From assembly GCF_000969605.1 (NCBI RefSeq), contig NZ_JZUE01000006.1:62001-126000 (forward strand): a stretch of 64,000 nt of DNA, in the 5' to 3' direction. Positions 51,623-58,940 of this stretch are shown piece by piece; positions within the stretch are counted from its first letter, which is position 1; each line of letters starts with the position of its first letter. This stretch comes from Aquincola tertiaricarbonis. Its GTDB lineage: Bacteria; Pseudomonadota; Gammaproteobacteria; Burkholderiales; Burkholderiaceae_C. The position numbers and the translations under genes were made by a program. Below the pieces are notes generated by a model. That model saw only the letters and a program-made list of their open reading frames with translations. It was not told where the DNA came from and made no database searches.

Positions 51623-53365
51623 ATGGCAAAAGACTTGAACCTGAGATTGCTGACCTGCTCCGTGGCGCTGGCCCTGGCCGCCTGCGGTGGCGACGATGAT
51701 GACGACACGCCGGTGACCCCGCCGGCACCGCCGCCGGCCACCGGCGCCAACGTGCCCACCATCTCCCCGCAGGTGCTGGCCGCTTCGCAGAAGATGAACA
51801 GCGACGCCACGCTGCAGGCCATGGTGCAGGAGTGGCTGACGCCCGCCAATGCCCAGGCCCGCTTCGACCAGCACATGGAGCTGGTGCGCATCGCCTCGCC
51901 CTCGCGCGCCGAGATGCGCCGCGCCGCCGAGATCGAGCGCCGCATGCTGCAGGAATGGGGCTTTGCGCCCAGCGAGATCAAGACCCGCGCCGACGGCCAG
52001 CTGCCGGGCTCGGACGTGCAGCTGGTGGACGGCCTGCCGGTGCACAACGTGTGCGTCGAGATCAAGGGCAGCTACTCCAGCAGCGCCGGCGCGCAGGCCT
52101 ACCGCGGCCAGTTCCCCAAGGTGCTGGTGGAAGGCCATATCGACACGGTGAACCCCGAGGTGCTGCCGCCGGCCAGCAACCCGTACGAGCCCATCAAGCT
52201 GCAGCCCATCGCCGACGCCATCGTGACGACGCCGGCGCAGCTGGCCGCCATTCCCAACGAGCTCGCCTTCGATGCCAATGGCCGCATCGTGCAGGACGCC
52301 AACTACATCAAGGCCCGCCAGTACTACGCCAGCGAGGACGCCGCCAAGGCCGCCGGCGCGGTGCGCCTGTACGTGCCGGGCTACGGCGACGCGATGGGCA
52401 ATGTCTCGGGCGTGCTGAACCTGGCCAAGGCCATGAAGAAGTACAACGTGCGCCCGGTGTACGACCTGTGGTTCTGCGGCACCGCGGGCGAGGAAGGCAA
52501 GGGCAACCTGGCCGGCATGAAGCAGCTGTATGGCTACGACCAGAACCTGGGCACCGGCACCAACCCGCTGAACTTCGTCACCAACTTCGGCATCGACGGC
52601 GGCGGCGGCACCATCAACTTCATCGGCAGCTACCGCTTCGAGATGAAGTACACCGCGCCCACCGCGCCGGGCCCCAACCAGCCCACCGCGCTGGAAGCGG
52701 CCGCAGCCTCCATCGCGCGCATCGCCGACATCAAGACGCCCTGGGACGAGGACAACAAGGCCTTGAAGACCACCTACACCGTGGGCGTGGTGAGCTGCGA
52801 GGACCCCGCCGCCGGCAGCGACGTGGTGCCCAGCTGCACCATCCAGGTGGACATGCGCTCGCCGCGGCTGGAACCGCTGAACCAGATCCGCAGCCGCATC
52901 GAGCCGCTGTTCCAGGCCGGCGTGACGGAAGAGAACAGCCGCTATGGCGTGCCCGACAACACCGCGCAGGCGGTGAAGATGGAGCTCACCTGGTTCGGCG
53001 ACCGCCCGCCGCATGAGCGCACCAACCTCAGCGACGTGTCCATCCAGGCGGCCTGGCAGTCGGCCGAGATCGTCGGCATCGACAAGCGCGACGAGATCTC
53101 CACCGCCGCCAGCAGCCTGAACGACAACGTGCCCGCCGCCATTGGCGTGCCCACCATCAACCTGAACATCGCGACCAACGCCAGCGGCGGCGGCGGCCAT
53201 GCGTTCTGGGAATGGGGCATCCCCGGTGAATCCGCCAAGGAAGTGCAGCGCATGCAGCGGGTGCTGATGGCCGCGCTGATCGCCTCGGGCTACCACGCCG
53301 CCGATGGCACGGTGGTGCCGCCGGCCGCACCGGCCATCGGTGCGCGCACCGCCGAAGTCAAGTGA
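51623..53365 (+). CDS. M20-type metallopeptidase-like lipoprotein
   Basis: A 580-residue protein starting at ATG 51623 with AGGAGG upstream. The lipobox LALAAC is followed by an acidic run GGDDDDD, so it is probably lipidated. The fold is that of M20 peptidases: VLVEGHIDTV and PGYGDAMGN (metal-binding His/Asp), WFCGTAGEEGKGN (catalytic/metal Glu pair), FGIDGGGG and a final His in GGGGHAFWEWG. In the usual lid-domain position the sequence YRFEMKYTAPTAPGPNQPTA lacks the GPGGHS motif normally found there. The next gene encodes exactly such a lid. Substrate unknown; it should act in the cell envelope. Confidence 0.87.
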   Translation: MAKDLNLRLLTCSVALALAACGGDDDDDTPVTPPAPPPATGANVPTISPQVLAASQKMNSDATLQAMVQEWLTPANAQARFDQHMELVRIASPSRAEMRRAAEIERRMLQEWGFAPSEIKTRADGQLPGSDVQLVDGLPVHNVCVEIKGSYSSSAGAQAYRGQFPKVLVEGHIDTVNPEVLPPASNPYEPIKLQPIADAIVTTPAQLAAIPNELAFDANGRIVQDANYIKARQYYASEDAAKAAGAVRLYVPGYGDAMGNVSGVLNLAKAMKKYNVRPVYDLWFCGTAGEEGKGNLAGMKQLYGYDQNLGTGTNPLNFVTNFGIDGGGGTINFIGSYRFEMKYTAPTAPGPNQPTALEAAAASIARIADIKTPWDEDNKALKTTYTVGVVSCEDPAAGSDVVPSCTIQVDMRSPRLEPLNQIRSRIEPLFQAGVTEENSRYGVPDNTAQAVKMELTWFGDRPPHERTNLSDVSIQAAWQSAEIVGIDKRDEISTAASSLNDNVPAAIGVPTINLNIATNASGGGGHAFWEWGIPGESAKEVQRMQRVLMAALIASGYHAADGTVVPPAAPAIGARTAEVK

Positions 53366-53382
53366 AACGAGGAACACACGCC

Positions 53383-53847
53383 ATGGCGAAGTCGATGAAC
53401 ACCAAGATGACCCGGGCCATTGCGGCCCTGCTGTGCAGCGCGGCCTGCGGCCTGGCGGCGCTGCCGGCGGCCGCCCAGCAGACCGGCAGCCTGCTGGTCG
53501 AGTTCCAGGGACCGGGCGGCCACAGCAACGGCGCCTACGGCCGCACGAGTGCCGTGCATGCGGCCGGCCGCAGCCTGCTCAAGCTGAAGGCCGCGGGCCT
53601 GCCGGCGGGGGCCTACCGCGTCAGCGGCCTCAATGGCGGCAACTCGGTCAACAGCATCGCCAGCGATGCACGCTACACCGTGACGCTCACCGCAGCCGAT
53701 GCGGCCGCGCTGCAGGCGATGACGGCGCAGGTGGATGCGGCGGTGAAGGCCGGCGTGGAGGCCGAGAACACCTTCCGCAACGTGAAGGAAGGCGACCTCA
53801 CCGGCGGTGCCCCGGCCACCATTCGCTACACCATCACACCACGCTGA
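53383..53847 (+). CDS. Secreted free-standing M20 peptidase dimerisation (lid) domain
   Basis: A 154-residue exported protein with a signal peptide ending at PAAAQQ (about residue 32). The mature 120 residues read like an M20 dimerisation domain and nothing else: LLVEFQGPGGHSNGAYGRTS, AVHAAGRSLLKL, GLNGGNSVNSIASDARYTV and TAADAAALQAMTAQVDAAVKAG. The His in GPGGHS normally reaches into the partner's active site. No catalytic domain is present. It is 17 bases downstream of the M20-like lipoprotein, whose own lid lacks this motif, so the two may form a complex (inference). A terminator follows at 53881. Confidence 0.8.
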   Translation: MAKSMNTKMTRAIAALLCSAACGLAALPAAAQQTGSLLVEFQGPGGHSNGAYGRTSAVHAAGRSLLKLKAAGLPAGAYRVSGLNGGNSVNSIASDARYTVTLTAADAAALQAMTAQVDAAVKAGVEAENTFRNVKEGDLTGGAPATIRYTITPR

Positions 53848-53880
53848 AGAAGGCTGGCAGCCACGCGCTGCACAGGGACT

Positions 53881-53907
53881 GGGCAGGCCCGCGGGCCTGC
53901 CCTTTTT
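53881..53907 (+). terminator. Rho-independent terminator
   Basis: An 11-bp perfect stem (53881-53891 with 53892-53902, core GGCCCGCGGGCC) is followed directly by TTTTT at 53903-53907. It ends the M20/lid operon. On the other strand no T-run follows, so it acts only on plus-strand transcription. Confidence 0.88.
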
Positions 53908-54209
53908 CATTCGTCGTCGTCGGCGCCGAAGGTCGCCAGCAGCGACTGCGCGAAGGCCTCGCTGCCAATGAGCGTGAGCGACACCGCCACCCAGCCGCCG
54001 TCCTCGTGCGACACGGCCAGGTCGTGGTCCCAGCCATGGCCTTCGTCCAGCGGGCCGGGACCGTCGGGATGGTGCTGACGGGCCCAATCCAGCACCTGCC
54101 GCACCTCGGCCATCACCGCCGCGTGCCGGTCGGCGCGGGTGGAGGCCAGCGCTTCCAGCGTGTGGATGCCGTCGGTGCTGTCGCTGGTGTCGAAGCGGAG
54201 GTAGTGCAT
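53907..54209 (-). CDS. Hypothetical protein
   Basis: A 100-residue acidic protein, MHYLRFDTSDSTDGIHTLEALASTRADRHAAVMAEVRQVL, with WDHDLAVSHEDGGWVAVSLTLIGSEAFAQSLLATFG in the second half. There is no signal peptide or membrane helix. The codon pattern is normal for the region and the length fits a small conserved protein, but I recognise no family. Its stop codon touches the T-run of the convergent terminator. It is divergent from the DUF3649 gene across 66 bases. Confidence 0.6.
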   Translation of the reverse strand: MHYLRFDTSDSTDGIHTLEALASTRADRHAAVMAEVRQVLDWARQHHPDGPGPLDEGHGWDHDLAVSHEDGGWVAVSLTLIGSEAFAQSLLATFGADDDE

Positions 54210-54246
54210 GGCGGGGGCATGGTAGCCGCGGGCACCGCTATGCCTC

Positions 54247-54267
54247 TATGATTGCGAATCATTCGCA
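54247..54267 (+). promoter_or_regulatory. Fur-box-like operator overlapping a -10 element
   Basis: TGCGAAT-C-ATTCGCA at 54253-54267 is a perfect 7-1-7 inverted repeat of the Fur-box type (compare GATAATGATAATCATTATC). A good -10 hexamer TATGAT lies at 54247-54252. The operator would cover the transcription start and ends eight bases before the ATG at 54276. No convincing -35 hexamer is present. Iron repression of the following three-gene operon is the natural reading. Confidence 0.65.
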
Positions 54268-54275
54268 GTTGAAGC

Positions 54276-54572
54276 ATGGCCAGTACCTCCCCCTCCCCGC
54301 TCCACGTGGCCTCCCGCATCGCCGCCAGCCTGGGCGGTGGTTATGTCTTCACCTGGGGCTTCGTGTCGCTGGGCATCGTGCTGCTGATGCAGGCCGGCAT
54401 GCCCTTTGGCGATGCGCGCACGCTGGTCTACCTGCTGGCGTTCCTGGTGTTCCTCGGCATGTTCTGCTGGGCCTTCGCCGCGGCCGGACTGCTGCGGGTG
54501 TGGGCGGTGCTGTGCGGCGGCGGGGCCGCCATGACCGGTGCAGCCTGGCTGCTGGCCCGCACGCTGGCCTGA
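54276..54572 (+). CDS. DUF3649 family membrane protein
   Basis: A 98-residue inner-membrane protein with three helices (about 14-38, 47-68 and 72-94). The start HVASRIAASLGGGYVFTWGFVSLG and the overall length match DUF3649, a family that accompanies PepSY and DUF3325 proteins in iron/siderophore loci. It is the first gene of the operon, right behind the Fur-box-like site, with a very short predicted leader. The exact function is unknown; a part in reductive release of iron from siderophores has been suspected for this set. Confidence 0.85.
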   Translation: MASTSPSPLHVASRIAASLGGGYVFTWGFVSLGIVLLMQAGMPFGDARTLVYLLAFLVFLGMFCWAFAAAGLLRVWAVLCGGGAAMTGAAWLLARTLA

Positions 54573-54598
54573 CGCCCATCCTTCCGGAGACCTTGCGC

Positions 54599-56350
54599 AT
54601 GTTCGCTTCCTTCCGCCTGTCGATGGCCTGGCTGCACACCTGGTTCGGCCTGGTGCTGGGCTTCGTGCTGATGGCCGTGTTCTTCTTCGGATCGCTCTCG
54701 GTGTACGACCGCGAGATCGACCGCTGGGCCATTCCCTCCACGCGCTTCGAGCCGCAGCCGATGCCGTCGTTCGACAAGCTGCTGGAGCCGGCCTTCCGCC
54801 GCATCGTGCCCAACCAGGCGGCGCTGGACGAGGCCCGCGGCCGCAGCAACAGCCCGCTGCCGGCGGTGATGCCGCTGCATGAATGGGGCGCCTACACCAC
54901 CCACCGCGACCCGGTGCTGACGGTGTGGTCGGGCTTCGAGCTGCCCGACCCCAAGGACCCCGACAACGACCATGTGTACGGCATCGCCACGCTGGACCCG
55001 CGCACCGGCCAGGCCCTGCCCGACGACCGGCTGAAGTTGGGCAGCCAGTTCTTCTACCCGATGCACTACAGCCTGCACCTGCACTGGAAGGAGCTGGGCA
55101 CCTGGATCGTCGGCCTGGCCGCGCTGGTGATGCTGGCCGCGCTGGTCAGCGGCGTGGTGATGCACCGCAAGATCTTCCGCGAGCTGTTCACCTTCCGGCC
55201 GCGCAAGCACACCCAGCGCAGCGCGCTCGACCTGCACAACCTCACCGGCGTGGTGGCCCTGCCCTTCCACTTCATGTTCGCGCTGTCCGGGCTGGTGATC
55301 TTCGCGGCCATGTACTTCCCGGTGGGCGAGACGATGCTGCGCCCGCTGGCCAAGGCCCACGAGCATGCGGAATCGCTGCGCACCGGCCTGCCGCACGAGG
55401 CCGCGGGCGTGCCCGCCGGCCTGGCGTCGGTCGATGCGATGGTGGCCGAGGCCCAGCGCCGCTGGGCCGCGCGCGGCATGGCGGGCGACGTGGGCATGCT
55501 GACGGTGCACCACGTGGGCGATGCCAACGCCACGGTCAGTGTGTTCCGCGCCGGCACCGACCGCGTGACGCTCACCGGCGAAGGCATCCACTTCAAGGGC
55601 CCCACCGGCGAGGTGATCCGCGAGGACGAGCCGGTGAACATGGTGGACGGCATCAACAACTTCATTACCGGCCTGCACCTGCAGCACTTCCGCCACTGGC
55701 TGCTGCGGGTGCTCTACTTCGCAGGCGGACTGGCGGGTTCCGCCTGCATCGCCACCGGCTTCATCTTCTTCGTGGAAAAGCGCAAGAAGCAGCATGCGGC
55801 CAAGGGCCAGGTCGGCAGCCGCGTGGTCGATGCGCTGGCCGTGACCACCGTCACCGGCATGCTGATCGCCACCGCCACGATGCTGGTGGCCAACCGCCTG
55901 CTGCCCGAGGCGCTGCCGATGCGCGGCGTGTGGGAGGAGCGCATCTTCTGGGCCGCCTGGCTGCTGGCCTTCTGCCATGCCTGGTGGCGCACGGCGCCGG
56001 TGCTGCAGGCGCGCGTCGCGCCGGCCTGGGCCGAGCAATGCTGGGCCGTGGCCGTGTTGGCGGTGGCTGCGGTGCTGCTCAATGCGCTGACCACCGGCGA
56101 CCATCTGCTGAAGACCCTGGCCGATGGCTACTGGCCGGTGGCCGGCGTGGACCTGGTGCTGCTGGGCGCCGCGGCGCTGGTGCTGGTGGCAGCACGGCGT
56201 GTGCGCCAGCGGGCGCGGGGCAACGTGGTCGACGGCACGGGCACGCCTGCCGGCAGGGACGCGGGCAGGCTTGCCAGCAGCCACGCCGCCGCAAGCGCCC
56301 CGGCGCAACCGGGTCGGGCGCCGCAGATGCCGGAGGCCGGGCATGCCTGA
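54599..56350 (+). CDS. PepSY-associated transmembrane protein (possible ferric reductase)
   Basis: A 583-residue inner-membrane protein of the PepSY_TM family. It begins MFASFRLSMAWLHTWFGLVLGF, has conserved membrane His residues (MHYSLHLHWK, VVMHRKIFRELFTFRPRKHTQRSALDLHNLTGVVALPFHFMFALSGL in separate blocks) and a periplasmic loop with a PepSY-like part, then four further helices to the end. Such proteins are thought to bind heme and reduce ferric-siderophores. The start at 54599 is 26 bases after the DUF3649 stop; the end overlaps the DUF3325 start by eight bases. The C-terminal 50 residues are Ala/Arg/Pro-rich. Confidence 0.9.
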   Translation: MFASFRLSMAWLHTWFGLVLGFVLMAVFFFGSLSVYDREIDRWAIPSTRFEPQPMPSFDKLLEPAFRRIVPNQAALDEARGRSNSPLPAVMPLHEWGAYTTHRDPVLTVWSGFELPDPKDPDNDHVYGIATLDPRTGQALPDDRLKLGSQFFYPMHYSLHLHWKELGTWIVGLAALVMLAALVSGVVMHRKIFRELFTFRPRKHTQRSALDLHNLTGVVALPFHFMFALSGLVIFAAMYFPVGETMLRPLAKAHEHAESLRTGLPHEAAGVPAGLASVDAMVAEAQRRWAARGMAGDVGMLTVHHVGDANATVSVFRAGTDRVTLTGEGIHFKGPTGEVIREDEPVNMVDGINNFITGLHLQHFRHWLLRVLYFAGGLAGSACIATGFIFFVEKRKKQHAAKGQVGSRVVDALAVTTVTGMLIATATMLVANRLLPEALPMRGVWEERIFWAAWLLAFCHAWWRTAPVLQARVAPAWAEQCWAVAVLAVAAVLLNALTTGDHLLKTLADGYWPVAGVDLVLLGAAALVLVAARRVRQRARGNVVDGTGTPAGRDAGRLASSHAAASAPAQPGRAPQMPEAGHA

Positions 56351-56717
56351 AGCCTTCCTGCCTGCGCCCGTGTTGCTGGCCGGCGCGCTGCTGTGCGCCT
56401 TCGTCGGCCTGGCCTGGCTGGCGCTGGCAATGGAGCCGCACTGGCAGCAGGCCCGCAACACGGCGGCACCGCCGCGTGGCACGGTGCGGCTGCTGCGCGC
56501 GCTGGGCGCCACGGCGCTGGCCGCATCGCTGCTGCTGTGCCTGGCCGGTGATCACCCGACCATGGCCGCGCTGGTGTGGTTCATGGCCCTGGCCGTGGCC
56601 GCCATCGGCGTGGCCTTGCTGCTGGCGTGGCGACCGCGCTGGGTCGGGTGCCTGGCCGGAAGGCGCGGCAGGCACAGCGCCGCCAGCGCGGGTTCCGCTC
56701 AACGCCCCAGCGTGTAG
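56343..56717 (+). CDS. DUF3325 family membrane protein
   Basis: A 124-residue inner-membrane protein with three helices (about 7-29, 48-66 and 70-92) and the conserved-looking LAWLALAMEPHWQQ and LLAWRPRW. It matches DUF3325, the usual third member after PepSY in iron-uptake loci. The gene begins inside the PepSY gene. Its last codons run into the fragment encoded on the other strand at 56699. The Ser/Arg-rich final 20 residues may reflect a rearranged 3' end at that junction. Confidence 0.83.
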   Translation: MPEAFLPAPVLLAGALLCAFVGLAWLALAMEPHWQQARNTAAPPRGTVRLLRALGATALAASLLLCLAGDHPTMAALVWFMALAVAAIGVALLLAWRPRWVGCLAGRRGRHSAASAGSAQRPSV

Positions 56718-56830
56718 AAGTCGTCGTTCGGCCGCATGCTGGTCACGTTGGCCATGCGGTTGCAGGGGCCGAAGAACGCGGCAATGCCGGCGATGTCCCG
56801 GACGTCGTCCGGTGGCTCCGGCAGCGGCCT
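56699..56830 (-). pseudogene. C-terminal fragment of a carboxymuconolactone decarboxylase/alkylhydroperoxidase-like gene
   Basis: The last 40 or so codons before the stop at 56699 read DVRDIAGIAAFFGPCNRMAN then VTSMRPNDDFYTLGR, which is the typical C-terminus of peroxidase-like carboxymuconolactone decarboxylase family proteins ('AFF..NRMAN...RPNDEFY..GR'). Upstream of about 56830 the sequence is the end of the acuI gene in another frame, so the catalytic CxxC part is gone. It looks like a leftover from a deletion or insertion event. Confidence 0.55.
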
Positions 56831-57815
56831 ACGCGGCGCCGACACGCACAACAACGCGGCCGCGAACGCGGCCTTCCAGCAGCTCGGCGGCAACGCCGAT
56901 GGCCTCGTCCAGCTCGATGTCGCGAATCAGGCTTTCCAGCAGCGCCACGTCGAGGTCTTGTGCCAGGCGACGCCAGGCCTGCAGGCGCTCGGCGACCGGG
57001 GCCATGACGCTGTCGATGCCGGCCAGGGTGACGCCCCGCAGGATGAACGGTGCCACGCTGGCGGGCCACGACATGCCGGCAGCCAGGCCGCAGGCCGTGA
57101 CCACGCCGCGGTAGCGCATGGCCGCGCAGACATTGGCCAGCAACTGGCCTCCTGCCACATCGACGGCACCGGCCCAGCGCTCCTTGTCCAGCGGCTTGCC
57201 GGGCTTGGCAAGCTCGGCCCGGTCGATGACCTGGCGCGCGCCCAGCGCGCTGAGGAAGTCGGCCTCCTGCGGCCGGCCGGTGACGGCGGCCACCTCGTAG
57301 CCCAGTTTGGCGAGCATGGCCACCGCCACGCTGCCTACGCCACCGGCAGCGCCGGTCACCACCACCGGGCCCTGGTCGGGCCTCACGCCGTGGCGTTCCA
57401 GCGCCAGCACGCACAAGGCCGCGGTGTAGCCGGCGGTGCCGATGCCCATGGCCTGCCGCAGCGTGAACGGTGCCTGCAGCGGCACCAGCCATTGGCCGGG
57501 TACACGTGCCCGCTCCGCCAGGCCGCCCCAATGCACTTCGCCCACGCCCCAGCCATTGAGCACCACCGCGTCGCCGACGGCAAAGGCCGGGTCGGCCGAG
57601 GCTTCCACCGTGCCGGCGAAGTCGATGCCCGGCACCATCGGAAACCGGCGCACCACGGGCGAGCGGCCGGTGATGGCCAGCGCGTCCTTGTAGTTCAAGG
57701 TGGACCAGGCCACGCGCACGGTGACGTCGCCCGCAGGCAGGTCGGCTTCGTTCAACTGCTGCACGGCAGTCGCCTGTTGTCCGTCCGTCTTGTCGATCAG
57801 CAATCCGCGGAACAT
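56829..57815 (-). CDS. acuI: Acrylyl-CoA reductase-type quinone oxidoreductase (YhdH/AcuI)
   Basis: A 328-residue medium-chain dehydrogenase/reductase without zinc-ligand cysteines. It starts [21 protein letters not shown] and has [49 protein letters not shown] and the NADPH-binding [21 protein letters not shown], all typical of the YhdH/AcuI group. AcuI reduces toxic acryloyl-CoA to propionyl-CoA with NADPH. The gene is 29 bases after an AcuR-like TetR repressor, the arrangement known from dimethylsulfoniopropionate/acrylate metabolism. Start 57815; the frame upstream is shadow. Confidence 0.92.
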   Translation of the reverse strand: MFRGLLIDKTDGQQATAVQQLNEADLPAGDVTVRVAWSTLNYKDALAITGRSPVVRRFPMVPGIDFAGTVEASADPAFAVGDAVVLNGWGVGEVHWGGLAERARVPGQWLVPLQAPFTLRQAMGIGTAGYTAALCVLALERHGVRPDQGPVVVTGAAGGVGSVAVAMLAKLGYEVAAVTGRPQEADFLSALGARQVIDRAELAKPGKPLDKERWAGAVDVAGGQLLANVCAAMRYRGVVTACGLAAGMSWPASVAPFILRGVTLAGIDSVMAPVAERLQAWRRLAQDLDVALLESLIRDIELDEAIGVAAELLEGRVRGRVVVRVGAA

Positions 57816-57844
57816 GGTGGGTGCCTCCTGGTAGGGTTGCGCGG

Positions 57845-58489
57845 TCAGGGTTGGGCGCGCATGAGTTGGAAAAAGCCCTGCGCATACACCTCCAGCGCCT
57901 GGGGTGAGCGTTCCAGCTTGGCGCGCAGCACGGCACCTTCCCAGCCGATCCAGAAGAACTGGGCCAGGGTGTTGCAATCCAGTTGCGGCGCTATCTCGCC
58001 GGCCTGTTGTGCCTCGGCCAGGCAGGCGGCGGTGCGCGCCTGCCAGTCCATGAACACCTCCTGCAGCTGGGCCCGGAACGATTCGGGCAGCGTGCCCATC
58101 TCCTGCCCCAGGTTGCCGACCAGGCAACCGCGCTTGAAGCCATGCCGCGCCATGCCCGCCCGGGCGTCCGCGATTAAGTGGCGCAGGCGCTGCAACGGCG
58201 GCACCGAAGCATCCGCAAAACAGCGGTCCAGCTTGTTGGCGAAGTAGCCGGCGTAGGCCGCGATCAAGGCCTGGCCGAAGGCTTCCTTGCTGCCGAAGTA
58301 GTGATAGAACGAGCCCTTGGGCACCTGCGCCAGCCGCAGGATCTCATCGATACCGACGGCCGAGTAACCCTTCTCGGTCAGCACGGCCACACCCGTGCGC
58401 AGCAGGTGCTCGCGGGTGTCCGGTCGAGGCGATGCGCCGAGCCGCGGCGGTCGGCCGCGGCGGCGGGGCAACACGGGGGCGGTGGTCAT
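57845..58489 (-). CDS. acuR: TetR-family repressor, AcuR-like
   Basis: A 214-residue regulator. A basic N-terminus ([22 protein letters not shown]) leads to the HTH ([39 protein letters not shown]), and the ligand domain contains [11 protein letters not shown], a motif of the AcuR/YcdC-like subgroup. AcuR represses acuI and responds to acrylate. Two strong palindromic sites surround a perfect TATAAT box upstream (58501-58552), indicating tight autorepression of the acuR-acuI operon. The symbol is given by similarity and context. Confidence 0.85.
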   Translation of the reverse strand: MTTAPVLPRRRGRPPRLGASPRPDTREHLLRTGVAVLTEKGYSAVGIDEILRLAQVPKGSFYHYFGSKEAFGQALIAAYAGYFANKLDRCFADASVPPLQRLRHLIADARAGMARHGFKRGCLVGNLGQEMGTLPESFRAQLQEVFMDWQARTAACLAEAQQAGEIAPQLDCNTLAQFFWIGWEGAVLRAKLERSPQALEVYAQGFFQLMRAQP

Positions 58490-58500
58490 CGACGAGGCGC

Positions 58501-58522
58501 AATTAGACGGGTCGGTCTAATT
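58501..58522 (-). promoter_or_regulatory. AcuR-type operator 1
   Basis: AATTAGAC at 58501-58508 and GTCTAATT at 58515-58522 form a perfect 8-base inverted repeat with a six-base spacer, 12 bases upstream of the acuR start. The outer end overlaps the -10 box TATAAT (minus strand, 58520-58525), so a bound repressor would cover the transcription start. Confidence 0.7.
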
Positions 58523-58525
58523 ATA
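58520..58525 (-). promoter_or_regulatory. -10 box TATAAT of the acuR-acuI promoter
   Basis: A consensus TATAAT on the minus strand lies 31-36 bases upstream of the acuR start, between two operator palindromes in an AT-rich island. The -35 position (about 58543-58548) has only a poor match (AGACGA) and lies in operator 2. Confidence 0.6.
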
Positions 58526-58534
58526 GTTTGAATT

Positions 58535-58552
58535 TAGACCGGTCGTCTAGAC
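58535..58552 (-). promoter_or_regulatory. AcuR-type operator 2 (adjacent palindromes)
   Basis: TAGAC and GTCTA arms at 58535-58539 and 58545-58549 repeat the operator 1 half-sites with a five-base spacer. The same bases contain two abutting perfect palindromes, GACCGGTC (58537-58544) and GTCTAGAC (58545-58552). The site covers the -35 region of the acuR promoter. Confidence 0.65.
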
Positions 58553-58580
58553 AATGGCGGCCGATGGCCGCCGTGCGCCT

Positions 58581-58925
58581 TCAGTGGCTGATCATCCAGG
58601 GCCGCTTGCTGGGGAAGGCCTTGTTGCCGTTGGCGCCCGTCAACGTGGCCGTGCGGCGGCTGCTGCCCGAGCAACAGCCGCAGCCCGACGGATGCTTCAG
58701 CCGCGCATAGTCGCCCGAGCGCTTCGGCTCATGCCGCGCCCGCTCGTTGGTCGCCAGTGCCGTGCGCAGCCCGGCGTCCATGTCGGCGATGCGGGCCGCG
58801 GCCAGCCAGGTGCGTGGCGCGGCCATGCCGCAGCCCGGGCAGGGCTGCGGCTGCTCGCGGTCGGCAATGCGGCGCAGCGCCTCGAAGGGGCCGCAGGCCT
58901 CGCAGCGGTAGTCGTAGGTGGGCAT
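58581..58925 (-). CDS. fmdB: FmdB-family zinc ribbon protein
   Basis: A 114-residue protein with the FmdB-type N-terminal zinc ribbon: MPTYDYRCEACG and PQPCPGCGMAAP supply four Cys ligands. A second Cys-rich patch (GCGCCSGSSRR) lies near the C-terminus. FmdB was named as a regulator candidate for formamidase genes, but its role is not firmly known. It is the last gene of the urt-fmd operon, 15 bases after fmdA. Confidence 0.9.
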   Translation of the reverse strand: MPTYDYRCEACGPFEALRRIADREQPQPCPGCGMAAPRTWLAAARIADMDAGLRTALATNERARHEPKRSGDYARLKHPSGCGCCSGSSRRTATLTGANGNKAFPSKRPWMISH

Positions 58926-58940
58926 GCTCTGCGTCGGCTT

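Noticed and set aside
53362-53382. Earlier start for the secreted lid-domain gene
   Set aside because: It would overlap the M20 gene's stop and add charged residues before the signal peptide; the ATG at 53383 fits better.
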